Below, piece by piece: positions 8,814-17,302 of a stretch of 64,000 nt of DNA (position 1 is the first letter of the stretch; the number at the start of each line of letters is the position of its first letter). This stretch comes from Clostridium swellfunianum. GTDB lineage: Bacteria > Bacillota > Clostridia > Clostridiales > Clostridiaceae. Both the position numbers and the translations under genes were made by a program. The DNA lies in assembly GCF_023656515.1 (NCBI RefSeq), contig NZ_JAMOFV010000006.1, forward strand, positions 3,842,093 through 3,906,092, in the 5' to 3' direction. The notes beneath the pieces are model-generated. The model worked only from the letters and a program-made list of their open reading frames with translations. It made no database searches and had not been told where the DNA came from.

Positions 8814-9374
8814 ATGAAGGATATTTATGAAGAATGTCCAATCTATAAAAATAAACTTATTACATTAAGACAAACTAAAATGGAAGATGCTGAAGAGCTA
8901 TTAAACTGCTATTCTGATGAAAGAGCAGTACCATTTTTTAATTCAGACAATTGCAATGGAGATAATTTTAATTACACTACAATTGAAAGAATGAAGCAAG
9001 CTATTGATTTTTGGGATTTTTCTTATAGAAATAAGTATTTTATAAGATGGACAATAATTTTAAATGAAACAAAAGAAAAAATAGGTACTATTGAAATGTT
9101 TCACAGAGCTGCAGATGATGAATTTAACCATTTTGGGGTATTAAGAATTGACTTGCAAAGTAATTATGAGACTCAGCCAATTATTAATGGAATTCTAGAA
9201 GTTGCCAATGAAAATTTCTATGAAGCCTTTGAGGTTGAAGCAATTATCACAAAGGCTATTCCAGAGGCATCTGTACGAACTGCAGCATTAACTCAACGAG
9301 GATATCAGCTAGTTGGTAAAAAGGTTATGATGTATGGCGATTATTTTGTTAAGCTTAAGCAGGTCATTATGTAA
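8814..9374 (+). CDS. GNAT family N-acetyltransferase (RimJ/RimL-like)
   Basis: 186 residues. The opening ITLRQTKMEDAEELLNCYSD is typical of RimJ/RimL-type GNATs. The internal strand TIEMFHRAADDEFNHFGVLRIDL is followed by a central region in which the usual RxxGxG loop is degenerate (QSNYETQPI). The pyrophosphate loop may therefore be atypical, or the protein may be catalytically weak. The ending AALTQRGYQLVGKKVMMYGDYFVKLK is a normal GNAT terminus. It starts 2 nt after the NUDIX gene with AGAGAGGTG upstream. Substrate unknown. Confidence 0.72.
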   Translation: MKDIYEECPIYKNKLITLRQTKMEDAEELLNCYSDERAVPFFNSDNCNGDNFNYTTIERMKQAIDFWDFSYRNKYFIRWTIILNETKEKIGTIEMFHRAADDEFNHFGVLRIDLQSNYETQPIINGILEVANENFYEAFEVEAIITKAIPEASVRTAALTQRGYQLVGKKVMMYGDYFVKLKQVIM

Positions 9375-9434
9375 ATTGCAAAGCATGAAGCCATGTTTGC
9401 TACGCTGAAATAATTATTCGGGAGATGTTATTAT

Positions 9435-10190
9435 ATGGATAAAAAGTATACTGAAATAAATTCTGGATTTATTGACAAGTGGATTGAGGAAGGTTGGGAA
9501 TGGGGACAACCTATTAGTCATGAAGTTTTTGAAAGAGCAAAGAATAATGAGTGGTTTGTACTTTTAACACCTACAAAACCAGTACCAAAGGAATGGTTTT
9601 GTGAAATGAAAAATGCTGAAATACTTGGCTTAGCTTCTGGTGGTGGTCAGCAGATGCCTATATTTACTGCATTAGGTGCAAAGTGTACTGTGTTGGATTA
9701 TTCGGAAAAACAACTATCAAGCGAAATAGAAGTAGCAGGAAGAGAAAATTATGAGATTAAAACAGTGAGAGCAGATATGACAAAGCCGCTGCCTTTCGAA
9801 GACGAATCCTTTGACTTAATTTTTCACCCGGTATCCAACTGCTATATTGAAGATGTTATTCCAGTTTGGAAAGAGTGCTATAGGGTATTAAAAAAGGGAG
9901 GTATCTTGTTAGCAGGAGTAGATAATGGAATTAATTATGTTTTTGACGATGATGAAACAACATTATACTATAAACTTCCATTCAACCCCTTAAAAGATAG
10001 ACAATTGTATGAGGATTCTATAAAAAATGATTGGGGAATCCAATTTTCGCATACCATTGAAGAGCAAATTGGCGGTCAATTAAAAGCAGGTTTTATGCTT
10101 ACTGATATATACCAAGATACAAACGGTGCAGGAAGGCTTCATGAATTTAATATTCCATCCTTCTACGCTACAAGGGCAATTAAAAAGTGA
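9435..10190 (+). CDS. Class I SAM-dependent methyltransferase
   Basis: 251 residues. Motif I AEILGLASGGGQQMP (about residues 61-75) is a less common glycine loop found in a subgroup of type 11 methyltransferases. CTVLDYSEKQL supplies the ribose-binding Asp. DMTKPLPFEDESFDLIFHP is motif II-IV, and ECYRVLKKGGILLAG the strand after it. The protein is soluble. GGGAG precedes ATG 9435 by 9 nt. Substrate unknown; the neighbouring acetyltransferases and nucleotidyltransferase suggest small-molecule or antibiotic modification, which is inference only. Confidence 0.82.
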   Translation: MDKKYTEINSGFIDKWIEEGWEWGQPISHEVFERAKNNEWFVLLTPTKPVPKEWFCEMKNAEILGLASGGGQQMPIFTALGAKCTVLDYSEKQLSSEIEVAGRENYEIKTVRADMTKPLPFEDESFDLIFHPVSNCYIEDVIPVWKECYRVLKKGGILLAGVDNGINYVFDDDETTLYYKLPFNPLKDRQLYEDSIKNDWGIQFSHTIEEQIGGQLKAGFMLTDIYQDTNGAGRLHEFNIPSFYATRAIKK

Positions 10191-10212
10191 GATTTAACCA
10201 GGGGGAAATAGG

Positions 10213-10725
10213 ATGTATTTAAAAAATGATAATTTAGTTATTAGACATGCTACTGTTGATGATGTGCAAATCCTTTGCCATTGGTGGAGTGATGGAAAGA
10301 TAATGGCTCATGCTGGTTTCCCTAATGGCATTAATACTGATGCTGACGAGCTAAAAGAGAAGTTAAAAAATGAAACTGATGCTTCGAGAAGGCTGATAAT
10401 TGAAATAGACTCTAACAGAGTAGGGGAAATGAGTTATCGTATTCAAGGTGATGCCGCAGAAATAGGGATAAAAATATGTAACTTTTCCTATCAGGAAAAA
10501 GGTTATGGTACTAGAATTTTAAAAATGTTGATTAAATATTTATTTGATGAAATGAAAGTAAAAAAGGTTATACTCGACACTAATCTAAGCAACACTAGAG
10601 CACAGCACGTTTATGAAAAAATTGGCTTCAAAAAAGTAGCAGTTCGAATTAATTCGTGGACTGATCAGCTTGGAGTTTTACAGTCAGCGGTTGACTATGA
10701 GCTAAGAAGAGAAGATTTTGCATAA
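10213..10725 (+). CDS. GNAT family N-acetyltransferase
   Basis: 170 residues. NLVIRHATVDDVQILCHWWSDGKIMAHAGFP at the start resembles aminoglycoside 6'-acetyltransferase-like and RimL-like GNATs. The CoA loop YQEKGYGTRIL is near residues 95-105, followed by VILDTNLSNTRAQHVYEKIGF, the classical GNAT ending. AGGGGGAAATAGG lies before ATG 10213. It sits next to a nucleotidyltransferase with an aminoglycoside-modifying-enzyme signature. Whether either protein confers resistance cannot be judged from sequence. Confidence 0.82.
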   Translation: MYLKNDNLVIRHATVDDVQILCHWWSDGKIMAHAGFPNGINTDADELKEKLKNETDASRRLIIEIDSNRVGEMSYRIQGDAAEIGIKICNFSYQEKGYGTRILKMLIKYLFDEMKVKKVILDTNLSNTRAQHVYEKIGFKKVAVRINSWTDQLGVLQSAVDYELRREDFA

Positions 10726-10786
10726 TCAGAATTTGAATTCCAAGGAGACTAAAGTCATGGATAGTTTGATTTCCGTGGAGGTAAAA

Positions 10787-11536
10787 ATGAATCACAAAAC
10801 CATACTTAATATAATTGCTGAAAAATATAAACAAATACTTGGAAATAATTTAATTGGGATATATGTCCATGGTTCTATTGCTTTTAATTGTTTTAATTGG
10901 AACAAAAGCGATATAGATTTTTTAGTTGTAGTTAATGAAAAATTAACGCAAGAAACAAAAATAAGCTTGTTAGAGGTGTTAGAGCAGCTAAGATCACAGT
11001 CTCCGCCTAAAGGATTGGAAATGAGTGTTGTACTGAAAGAATATTGTACTACATTTATATATCCTACACCATATGAGCTGCATTTTTCAAAGGCTTGGTT
11101 AGAAAGATATTTAGAAAATCCCGTATTATTATGTGATGATAATTTTAAAACAGACAAAGACCTAGCTGCTCATTTTACAATAATTCGGGATGTAGGTATA
11201 ACTTTATGTGGTATGCCTATTAAAGAGGTTATTGGAGACGTCCCTAAAGAATACTATATTGATAGTATTAAGATGGATATTAAAAATGCAAAGATAGAGA
11301 TAGTGGAAAATCCAGTGTACATTACACTCAATTTATGCAGAGTTGTTGCTTATATTAGGGATAATTTAATTGTTTCAAAAGAGCAGGGAGGAAATTGGGG
11401 CTTAAGTAATCTGCCAATTGAACATAGTGATATTATTAATCAAGCTTTGAATAGTTATAAATCCCAAGAGAAAATGGTTGTTAATAAAATAGAAGCGCAG
11501 AAGTTTTGTGAATTTATGCTAGTACAGATTTTTTAA
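10787..11536 (+). CDS. Aminoglycoside adenylyltransferase-like nucleotidyltransferase
   Basis: 249 residues from ATG 10787, chosen because GTGGAGGT lies 5 nt upstream. An in-frame ATG at 10757 with AAGGAG is a second possibility and would overlap the preceding gene's end less cleanly. HGSIAFNCFNWNKSDIDFLVVV (residues 28-49) is the polymerase-beta nucleotidyltransferase signature: GS at 29-30 and metal ligands D42 and D44. The C-terminal helical part is like DUF4111 of ANT(3'')/ANT(9) enzymes, which adenylylate streptomycin or spectinomycin. Only the family is supported; the true substrate is open. Confidence 0.75.
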   Translation: MNHKTILNIIAEKYKQILGNNLIGIYVHGSIAFNCFNWNKSDIDFLVVVNEKLTQETKISLLEVLEQLRSQSPPKGLEMSVVLKEYCTTFIYPTPYELHFSKAWLERYLENPVLLCDDNFKTDKDLAAHFTIIRDVGITLCGMPIKEVIGDVPKEYYIDSIKMDIKNAKIEIVENPVYITLNLCRVVAYIRDNLIVSKEQGGNWGLSNLPIEHSDIINQALNSYKSQEKMVVNKIEAQKFCEFMLVQIF

Positions 11537-11568
11537 TTGCTTTATTATTTACGGAGAGAAGGTACTAA

Positions 11569-12123
11569 ATGGTGACTAATTTATACTTCGTCAGGCATGC
11601 ACACTCAACATATACTCCTGAGGAACTAAATAGACCATTGTCAGAAAAAGGGTTGAAGGATGCCAAGAGAGTTACAAAGCTGCTTGCTAATGAGGATATA
11701 ACTCATGTTATGGCAAGTCCATACAAACGAGCCATCCAAACAGTTGAAGGTATTGCGGAGCTTTTCGGATTAGACATTTCAATAAATGATGGTTTTATAG
11801 AGAGAAAATTAGCCGATAGCAAGATTGATAACTTTGACCAAGTAGTGTTAGAGTATTGGAAGGATTTTAATTTCTCTCTTCATGGAGGGGAGACAGGCTA
11901 TGCGGCCCAATACAGAGGCGTAAAATTTCTTAAGGAAATCTTAGATAAATATAAGAATGAAAATATTGTTATTGGTACACATGGAAATATTATGGCACTA
12001 GTGATGAACTATTACGATAAAAAATATAATTATGATTTTTGGAGAAAATTAAGCATGCCTGATATATACAAATTAAGCTTTGAAGGCAACAAGCTTTTGA
12101 AAGTGCAACATATCTGGAGATAA
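11569..12123 (+). CDS. Histidine phosphatase family protein
   Basis: 184 residues. LYFVRHAHSTYTP (R9-H10-A-H12) is the phosphoglycerate-mutase/acid phosphatase catalytic motif; H10 is the phosphorylated histidine. MASPYKRAIQT provides the second Arg (near 54) and GTHGNIMAL the second histidine (H138). All key residues are present, so it is probably an active phosphatase; substrate unknown. The ribosome binding site is AGAGAAGG. It shares strand and spacing with the surrounding small genes. Confidence 0.85.
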   Translation: MVTNLYFVRHAHSTYTPEELNRPLSEKGLKDAKRVTKLLANEDITHVMASPYKRAIQTVEGIAELFGLDISINDGFIERKLADSKIDNFDQVVLEYWKDFNFSLHGGETGYAAQYRGVKFLKEILDKYKNENIVIGTHGNIMALVMNYYDKKYNYDFWRKLSMPDIYKLSFEGNKLLKVQHIWR

Positions 12124-12173
12124 TATAAACTAATCCAAATTATTTATTAATGTAACCTAAGAGGTAAAATACT

Positions 12174-12719
12174 ATGGTAAATGTAGAACTTAGCAGACCT
12201 AAAATTGAAGATATAGAACTGATTAATGAGTTTTTTGAAATTGTTCTAAGAGATACCTTTGAAAGAAATGGTATTTCATATTTAATAGATACGATTGAAG
12301 AAGAAATTAAAGATAAGAGAAGATTTTTAAATCAGGATTTTGAAACTGGTGGGACGGCTAGGTATTTTCTTATAGCAAAAGAAAATAAAAAGATAGTAGC
12401 TTCAATAGAATATGGTCCCTCAAACGATTTAATCAATTCATGCACTAATGGAGAACTAAAAGAAGTAGTAGAGCTTGGTACGGTTTTTGTACATCCGGAT
12501 TATCAGAATAAAGGTATTGGCAGTAGGATGTTAAATTCAATATTTATAGAGATGAAGGAAAAAGGAATAAAAGAGTTTTGTTTTGATAGCGGTTATAAAA
12601 CTGCGCAGAAAACATGGATCAAGAAATTCGGCAATCCAGAGTATCTTCTGAAGGATTACTGGGAAGAAGGTTCCGACCATATGATATGGAGAATAAGTGT
12701 GGATGATGTAATTGAATAA
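12174..12719 (+). CDS. GNAT family N-acetyltransferase
   Basis: 181 residues. VELGTVFVHPDYQNKGIGSRMLNSI (about 99-123) contains the substrate strand and the QNKGIG acetyl-CoA loop, followed by FCFDSGYKTAQKTWIKKFG. This is a textbook GNAT arrangement, close to the YkkB-like and general acetyltransferases. AAGAGGT lies before ATG 12174. It is the last accessory gene before the second VWA gene. Substrate unknown. Confidence 0.83.
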   Translation: MVNVELSRPKIEDIELINEFFEIVLRDTFERNGISYLIDTIEEEIKDKRRFLNQDFETGGTARYFLIAKENKKIVASIEYGPSNDLINSCTNGELKEVVELGTVFVHPDYQNKGIGSRMLNSIFIEMKEKGIKEFCFDSGYKTAQKTWIKKFGNPEYLLKDYWEEGSDHMIWRISVDDVIE

Positions 12720-12743
12720 TTAAAGTATATTTAAGAGGAACTA

Positions 12744-15515
12744 ATGATGAAAGGGGGTAGGTGTAATTTGTCACTAGAAATACTAAGACCGTATGCCTTT
12801 ATAATAATACCTCTGGCTATTCTTTTTATAGCCATTATGGCTCGCTTTATGATAAGGATGACAAGGAAGAAAAAGGTATCCATACTTATTTTTAGAGTAT
12901 TAGTATTTACTTTTTTAGCTTTAGCTCTGGCGGGAATAAGTATTAAGTGGACAATAGATACAACGACTACCATGTTCGTTGTAGATGCCTCGGATAGTAC
13001 AAGTATGTTTAGAGAAACAGCAGAAAGATTTATTAGAGAGGCACTTCCGCTAAAAACAAAGAAAGACAAGACAGGGGTTATAACCTTTGGAAGTGATAGT
13101 TTAATAGAGCAGTTCATTTCAAAGAATAACACATTTAGCAAGCTTGAAACAAAGCCTGTGGGTACTTACACTAATATTGAAAATGGATTGACTACAGCCT
13201 TGTCTCTTTTGCCTCAAAATAATAAAAAGAGGGTTGTACTAATAACCGATGGAGAAGAAAATGAGGGCAGTGCCTATAAAATTGCACCATCGCTGCTTGA
13301 ACAGAATATTGATTTTAAGGTTTTTAAGATAGAAAAGGCTGAAGGAAACGAGGTTGCGGTAGAAAGTGTAACTATCCCTGAAAAAATAAATCTTGGTGAT
13401 GAGTTTACGATAGTTACCAACATAACTAGCACCCTCAGTACGTCAGCTAAAGTAACCCTATATAGCGGTAGAGATAAAAGGGGCGAGCAGGAGGTTCAGC
13501 TTCAAAAAGGAAATAATAAATTTGTCTTTAAGGATACAGCAGATGCTGGTGGCTTTAAAAGTTACAAAGTTGTAGTTGAGCCAGCAAGCGATACAGAACT
13601 TAAGAATAATGAATATTCGTCCTTTACTAATGTACAGGACAAGCCTAGAATTCTTTTAATAGAAGATAAAAGTGGTGAAGCATCTGAGCTTGAAAAGATG
13701 CTTATAGCTTCAAAGATGGACTATAAGAAAATTAATGCAGCAGCTGCCCCTAGAAATATCGAGGAACTAAATCAGTATAAGACAATAATAACCTGTAATG
13801 TGCATATTGATAGTTTGAACAAAGGCTTTTTGAACGCTATGGAGCCTTACGTGAAAGATTTTGCTGGAGGCTTTATTGCTACTGGTGGAGATGAAGGCTT
13901 TATATTAGGAGAATATCTTAATTCACCTTTAGAAAAGGTTCTTCCAGTGTACATGGATATGCGAGGCAAGAAGTCTATTCCGGAAATGGGGTTAGTGCTT
14001 GTTATAGACAGATCTGGAAGTATGGATGGAGGAAATCAGCATGTTAAAAAGATTGACCTAGCCAAAGACGCAGCTCTTAAAGCAGCAGATACCTTAAGAG
14101 ATATAGATGAAATTGGAGTAATTGCCTTTGACGACCAAGTGGAATGGGCTGTTAAAAGACAGAAGGCTGAAAATAGAAATGATATTAAAAATAAGATTGG
14201 AAACATAAATATTCGAGGCGGAACTACTATTCTTCCTTCACTAGCAGAAGCGTATAAGTCTTTAAAAGATAGTAAGACAAAAATAAAGCATATAATTCTT
14301 TTAACAGATGGGCAGGCTGAGAATACAGGCTATGACCCTCTTATAGAAAAGCTGAAGCAGGAAAAAATTACAGTGTCTACAGTAGCAGTAGGTAAAGATT
14401 CAGATACAAAGCTTTTGCAAGGTATTGCTAAGAAAGCAGGGGGCCGATACTACTACACAGACGAGAATACAAACATACCAAGAATATTTGCTAAAGAAAT
14501 ATTTATGGCTGCAAGTGTGTATTTGAATGAAAGAGAATTTACACCTGTACTGAACAGCAACCATCAAATATTGAATGGGGTTCTTACAGAGGAAAAACTT
14601 CCAAACTTATTTGGATATGTAGGTTCCTCGCCTAAAGAAACAGCAAGGATGATACTTAGAAGCGATGAAGAAGATCCTATACTTTCAGTTTGGCAGTACG
14701 GTCTTGGAAAGACCGTAGCTTGGAACTCTGATATAAGCGGCAAATGGAGCAGGAATTATATAAATTGGGATAAGAACTTAAAGCTGTGGCAGAACATAAT
14801 AAACTATACTGTTGAGAATTATGGAGATGAGAGTGGACATGTAGAAGTTAAAAATGTGGGCAGCAAGGGAGAAATAACCTTGGAAACTAAAAACGCAGGT
14901 GAGGATTTATCTGTAACTGCAGTAGTTATGGCTCCAGATTCAACAAATAAAGAGATTAAACTTAATCCTTCATCACCAGGAAAGTACACAGGAAGCTTTG
15001 ACATGAAGGAAACAGGTGTGTATATGGTTAATGTAAGACAGAATAAAGGAGAGCATGTCCTTGGAGCAATAAATTCTGCAGTTGCTCTTCAATATTCTCC
15101 TGAGTATAAAATCGCAACTCAAAGTAGGAGCAATCTTGACAAGATGCTAAGTGAAATGGGTGTAAGCTATATAAAAAGTCCTTCAGAGGTTTTTGCAGGT
15201 GAACTTAAGGAAGTATCCAGTAAGACTAATTTAACACCTTATTTTCTTACTATGGCGCTTATACTCTTCTTCTTTGATATAGTTATTAGAAAACTAAATT
15301 TATCTATAAAAGATTTATATAAGAAGAAAGTAAAAAATGAAGAAACGGTTATGGTTCAAAGTAATATAAAGGATAAATCGCTACAGCCTCAAACTTCAGA
15401 TCAAATACAAACTATGAAAACAGATATAAACAAGGATAAGAAGGAAAAGAAAAAAGAGGATGATAAGCTAGACACCAATGCTTTACTTAATAAAAAGAAG
15501 AATAGATATTTTTAA
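12744..15515 (+). CDS. Large membrane protein with two VWA domains and a glutamine amidotransferase-like region
   Basis: 923 residues. Two N-terminal helices (about 17-36 and 47-66) precede a first VWA domain (FVVDASDSTSMF, MIDAS D81-x-S-x-S85). A beta-rich region follows, then a class I glutamine amidotransferase-like fold (ATGGDEGFILGEY, no evident catalytic Cys) and a second VWA domain (VIDRSGSMDGG, MIDAS Asp near 420). A C-terminal helix lies near 830-850, before a Lys-rich cytoplasmic tail. The family is widespread in Firmicutes next to MoxR/DUF58/BatA-like genes; role unclear (surface or aerotolerance complex). Start uncertain: ATG 12744 or 12747 follows AAGAGGA, while TTG 12768 follows GGGGGTAGGTG. 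A strong terminator ends it. Confidence 0.82.
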   Translation: MMKGGRCNLSLEILRPYAFIIIPLAILFIAIMARFMIRMTRKKKVSILIFRVLVFTFLALALAGISIKWTIDTTTTMFVVDASDSTSMFRETAERFIREALPLKTKKDKTGVITFGSDSLIEQFISKNNTFSKLETKPVGTYTNIENGLTTALSLLPQNNKKRVVLITDGEENEGSAYKIAPSLLEQNIDFKVFKIEKAEGNEVAVESVTIPEKINLGDEFTIVTNITSTLSTSAKVTLYSGRDKRGEQEVQLQKGNNKFVFKDTADAGGFKSYKVVVEPASDTELKNNEYSSFTNVQDKPRILLIEDKSGEASELEKMLIASKMDYKKINAAAAPRNIEELNQYKTIITCNVHIDSLNKGFLNAMEPYVKDFAGGFIATGGDEGFILGEYLNSPLEKVLPVYMDMRGKKSIPEMGLVLVIDRSGSMDGGNQHVKKIDLAKDAALKAADTLRDIDEIGVIAFDDQVEWAVKRQKAENRNDIKNKIGNINIRGGTTILPSLAEAYKSLKDSKTKIKHIILLTDGQAENTGYDPLIEKLKQEKITVSTVAVGKDSDTKLLQGIAKKAGGRYYYTDENTNIPRIFAKEIFMAASVYLNEREFTPVLNSNHQILNGVLTEEKLPNLFGYVGSSPKETARMILRSDEEDPILSVWQYGLGKTVAWNSDISGKWSRNYINWDKNLKLWQNIINYTVENYGDESGHVEVKNVGSKGEITLETKNAGEDLSVTAVVMAPDSTNKEIKLNPSSPGKYTGSFDMKETGVYMVNVRQNKGEHVLGAINSAVALQYSPEYKIATQSRSNLDKMLSEMGVSYIKSPSEVFAGELKEVSSKTNLTPYFLTMALILFFFDIVIRKLNLSIKDLYKKKVKNEETVMVQSNIKDKSLQPQTSDQIQTMKTDINKDKKEKKKEDDKLDTNALLNKKKNRYF

Positions 15516-15528
15516 TTTAAATTTGTAT

Positions 15529-15565
15529 AGGCCTAGTTGAAGAAATTCAATTAGGCCTCATTTTT
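15529..15565 (+). terminator. Intrinsic terminator after the large VWA gene
   Basis: AGGCCTAGTTGAA (15529-15541), loop GAAA, TTCAATTAGGCCT (15546-15558), then CATTTTT. A 13-bp stem with one G-T pair; a clear rho-independent terminator. Confidence 0.85.
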
Positions 15566-15726
15566 AAACTATGTTTTAAGATATAAAAGGAATTTTCAGT
15601 AGATTATAGAATAAGGATAATATAACTTAATCTTTGCGATTATTTACTGAGTTTACTTTACTACTTAACTGAATACTAAAGATGGAAATATAAAAACAGT
15701 AATAAAGATTTGATAGGAGAGAAACT

Positions 15727-16398
15727 ATGAAAGAAAAATATATAATATTTAGTTCTTTAGCTGCATGTATATGCTTGTATTTTATAGAGCAGTATTTTGC
15801 TGCAAGCTATGTTGTAAAGACGCTGTCTAAGCTGATTTTATTCATAGCGCTACCGATGATCTATATAAAATTTATAAATAGGACCAGTATATCAGAAGAA
15901 TTAAAGCTGAAACAGTTGGATAAAAAGCGATTAAGACTTGGATTTATATTTGGCCTGGCTTGCTTTATTATAATATTAGCAGCATTCTTTATTTTTAGAG
16001 GCTTTATGGATTTAGATAGCATAGCAATGGATTTGCAGCAAAAAAATATAACATCGGCTAATTTTATTTTGATTGGATTATATATAACCTTTGGAAACTC
16101 CTTTCTTGAAGAATTCTTTTTTAGAGGTTTCATATTTTTAAATCTATACAATAAGAAAAACACAAAGCTTGCCTATGTATATTCTTCATTACTATTTGGA
16201 TTGTATCACATAGCTATTTTTAAAACTTGGTTTAGTTTGGGTTTAATTATGCTCTGTCTGTTTGGTTTGATTTCAGTAGGATTTATTTTTAATTGGCTTA
16301 ATACAAAATCAAATAATTTTATAAATTCTTGGCTTGTTCATATATTTGCAGATGCTGCAATAATAATTATTGGGCTTAGAATGTTTAATATGCTATAG
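15727..16398 (+). CDS. CPBP family intramembrane glutamic endopeptidase
   Basis: 223 residues, almost entirely hydrophobic, with six or so membrane helices. The three active-site motifs of the CPBP (CAAX-protease and bacteriocin-processing) family are visible: SFLEEFFFRGFIF (EExxxR, near residues 128-133), LLFGLYHIAIF (His near 160) and SWLVHIFADAA (His near 204). Such enzymes cleave within the membrane; in bacteria they act in bacteriocin self-immunity or signal-peptide turnover. GATAGGAGAG precedes ATG 15727. Substrate unknown. The gene lies between a terminator and the VanW gene. Confidence 0.85.
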   Translation: MKEKYIIFSSLAACICLYFIEQYFAASYVVKTLSKLILFIALPMIYIKFINRTSISEELKLKQLDKKRLRLGFIFGLACFIIILAAFFIFRGFMDLDSIAMDLQQKNITSANFILIGLYITFGNSFLEEFFFRGFIFLNLYNKKNTKLAYVYSSLLFGLYHIAIFKTWFSLGLIMLCLFGLISVGFIFNWLNTKSNNFINSWLVHIFADAAIIIIGLRMFNML

Positions 16399-16427
16399 AA
16401 TTTTTATGCTTATGGAGGAAGGTAAAA

Positions 16428-17276
16428 ATGAACTATAGAGAAAGAAAACCAATTATAAGATCACAGCTTAGAATTTATCTGGGGCGAAAGTACTACACCC
16501 TAAGAAAATATCTTCAATGGGCGTTTAGCGGGAAACGCTATGCAAAGCTAAAAGTTGACAAGCAATATAAGTATTTAGTGTTTTCTCATAGCGCTCCTCT
16601 ATTAAGGAAGCTAAAAGATGTAGACATGTATCTTCAGTACAATAAAATAACTAATTTGAAGCTTGCTGTTGAAAGACTTAATGGAGTAGTCATAAAACCA
16701 GGAGAGACTTTTTCCTATTGGAAGCTTATAGGAAAGCCCACCTATAAAAAAGGATATTTAGACGGAGTAGTCCTATGTCCAGATGGCAGTTTTAAGCCTG
16801 GAGTAGGGGGAGGGCTTTGTCAGTTGTCTAACTTAATTTACTGGATGACCTTGCATAGTCCTTTAACTGTTGCAGAAAGATACAGACATAGTCATGATGT
16901 TTTCCCTGATGTGAACAGAACTCAACCCTTTGGCTCTGGAGCAACTTGTTCTTATAATTACCTTGATTTACAGTTTTATAATGGAACAAACAAGGAGTTT
17001 CAGCTCTGTCTTAAAGTAACAGAGCAGAACTTGGAGGGTGAATGGAAAAGCAACAGTGAAAACAGGTATTCATATGATATTTATGAAAAAGAACATAGCA
17101 TTACAGCCGGTATGTTTGGAGGCTATGTTAGAAATAATACTATATGGAGAAGGATATATACCACAGACAAAGAATTAATAAAGGATGAATATGTTACAGA
17201 AAATCATGCTTATATGACCTATGCACCTTTTATAGGTGGAGAAGTTAAATTAAAACAAACAGGAATTAAACTATAG
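16428..17276 (+). CDS. vanW: VanW family protein
   Basis: 282 residues. The VanW domain covers about residues 80-200: RLNGVVIKPGETFSYWKLIG, then the Gly-rich PGVGGGLCQLSNLIYW and a conserved HSHDVFP. VanW occurs in some vanB-type glycopeptide resistance clusters but is also common in clostridia without any van genes, and its function is unknown. No other van genes are nearby, so this is not evidence of vancomycin resistance. TATGGAGGAAGG is a strong ribosome binding site. No signal peptide is obvious. cinA follows 26 nt downstream. Confidence 0.82.
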   Translation: MNYRERKPIIRSQLRIYLGRKYYTLRKYLQWAFSGKRYAKLKVDKQYKYLVFSHSAPLLRKLKDVDMYLQYNKITNLKLAVERLNGVVIKPGETFSYWKLIGKPTYKKGYLDGVVLCPDGSFKPGVGGGLCQLSNLIYWMTLHSPLTVAERYRHSHDVFPDVNRTQPFGSGATCSYNYLDLQFYNGTNKEFQLCLKVTEQNLEGEWKSNSENRYSYDIYEKEHSITAGMFGGYVRNNTIWRRIYTTDKELIKDEYVTENHAYMTYAPFIGGEVKLKQTGIKL

Positions 17277-17302
17277 ATACTGATTAAGGAAGGTTGATTT
17301 AA

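Noticed and set aside
16428..17276. VanW as evidence of vancomycin resistance
   Set aside because: VanW is common in clostridia without van clusters; no vanA/B/H/X genes are near.
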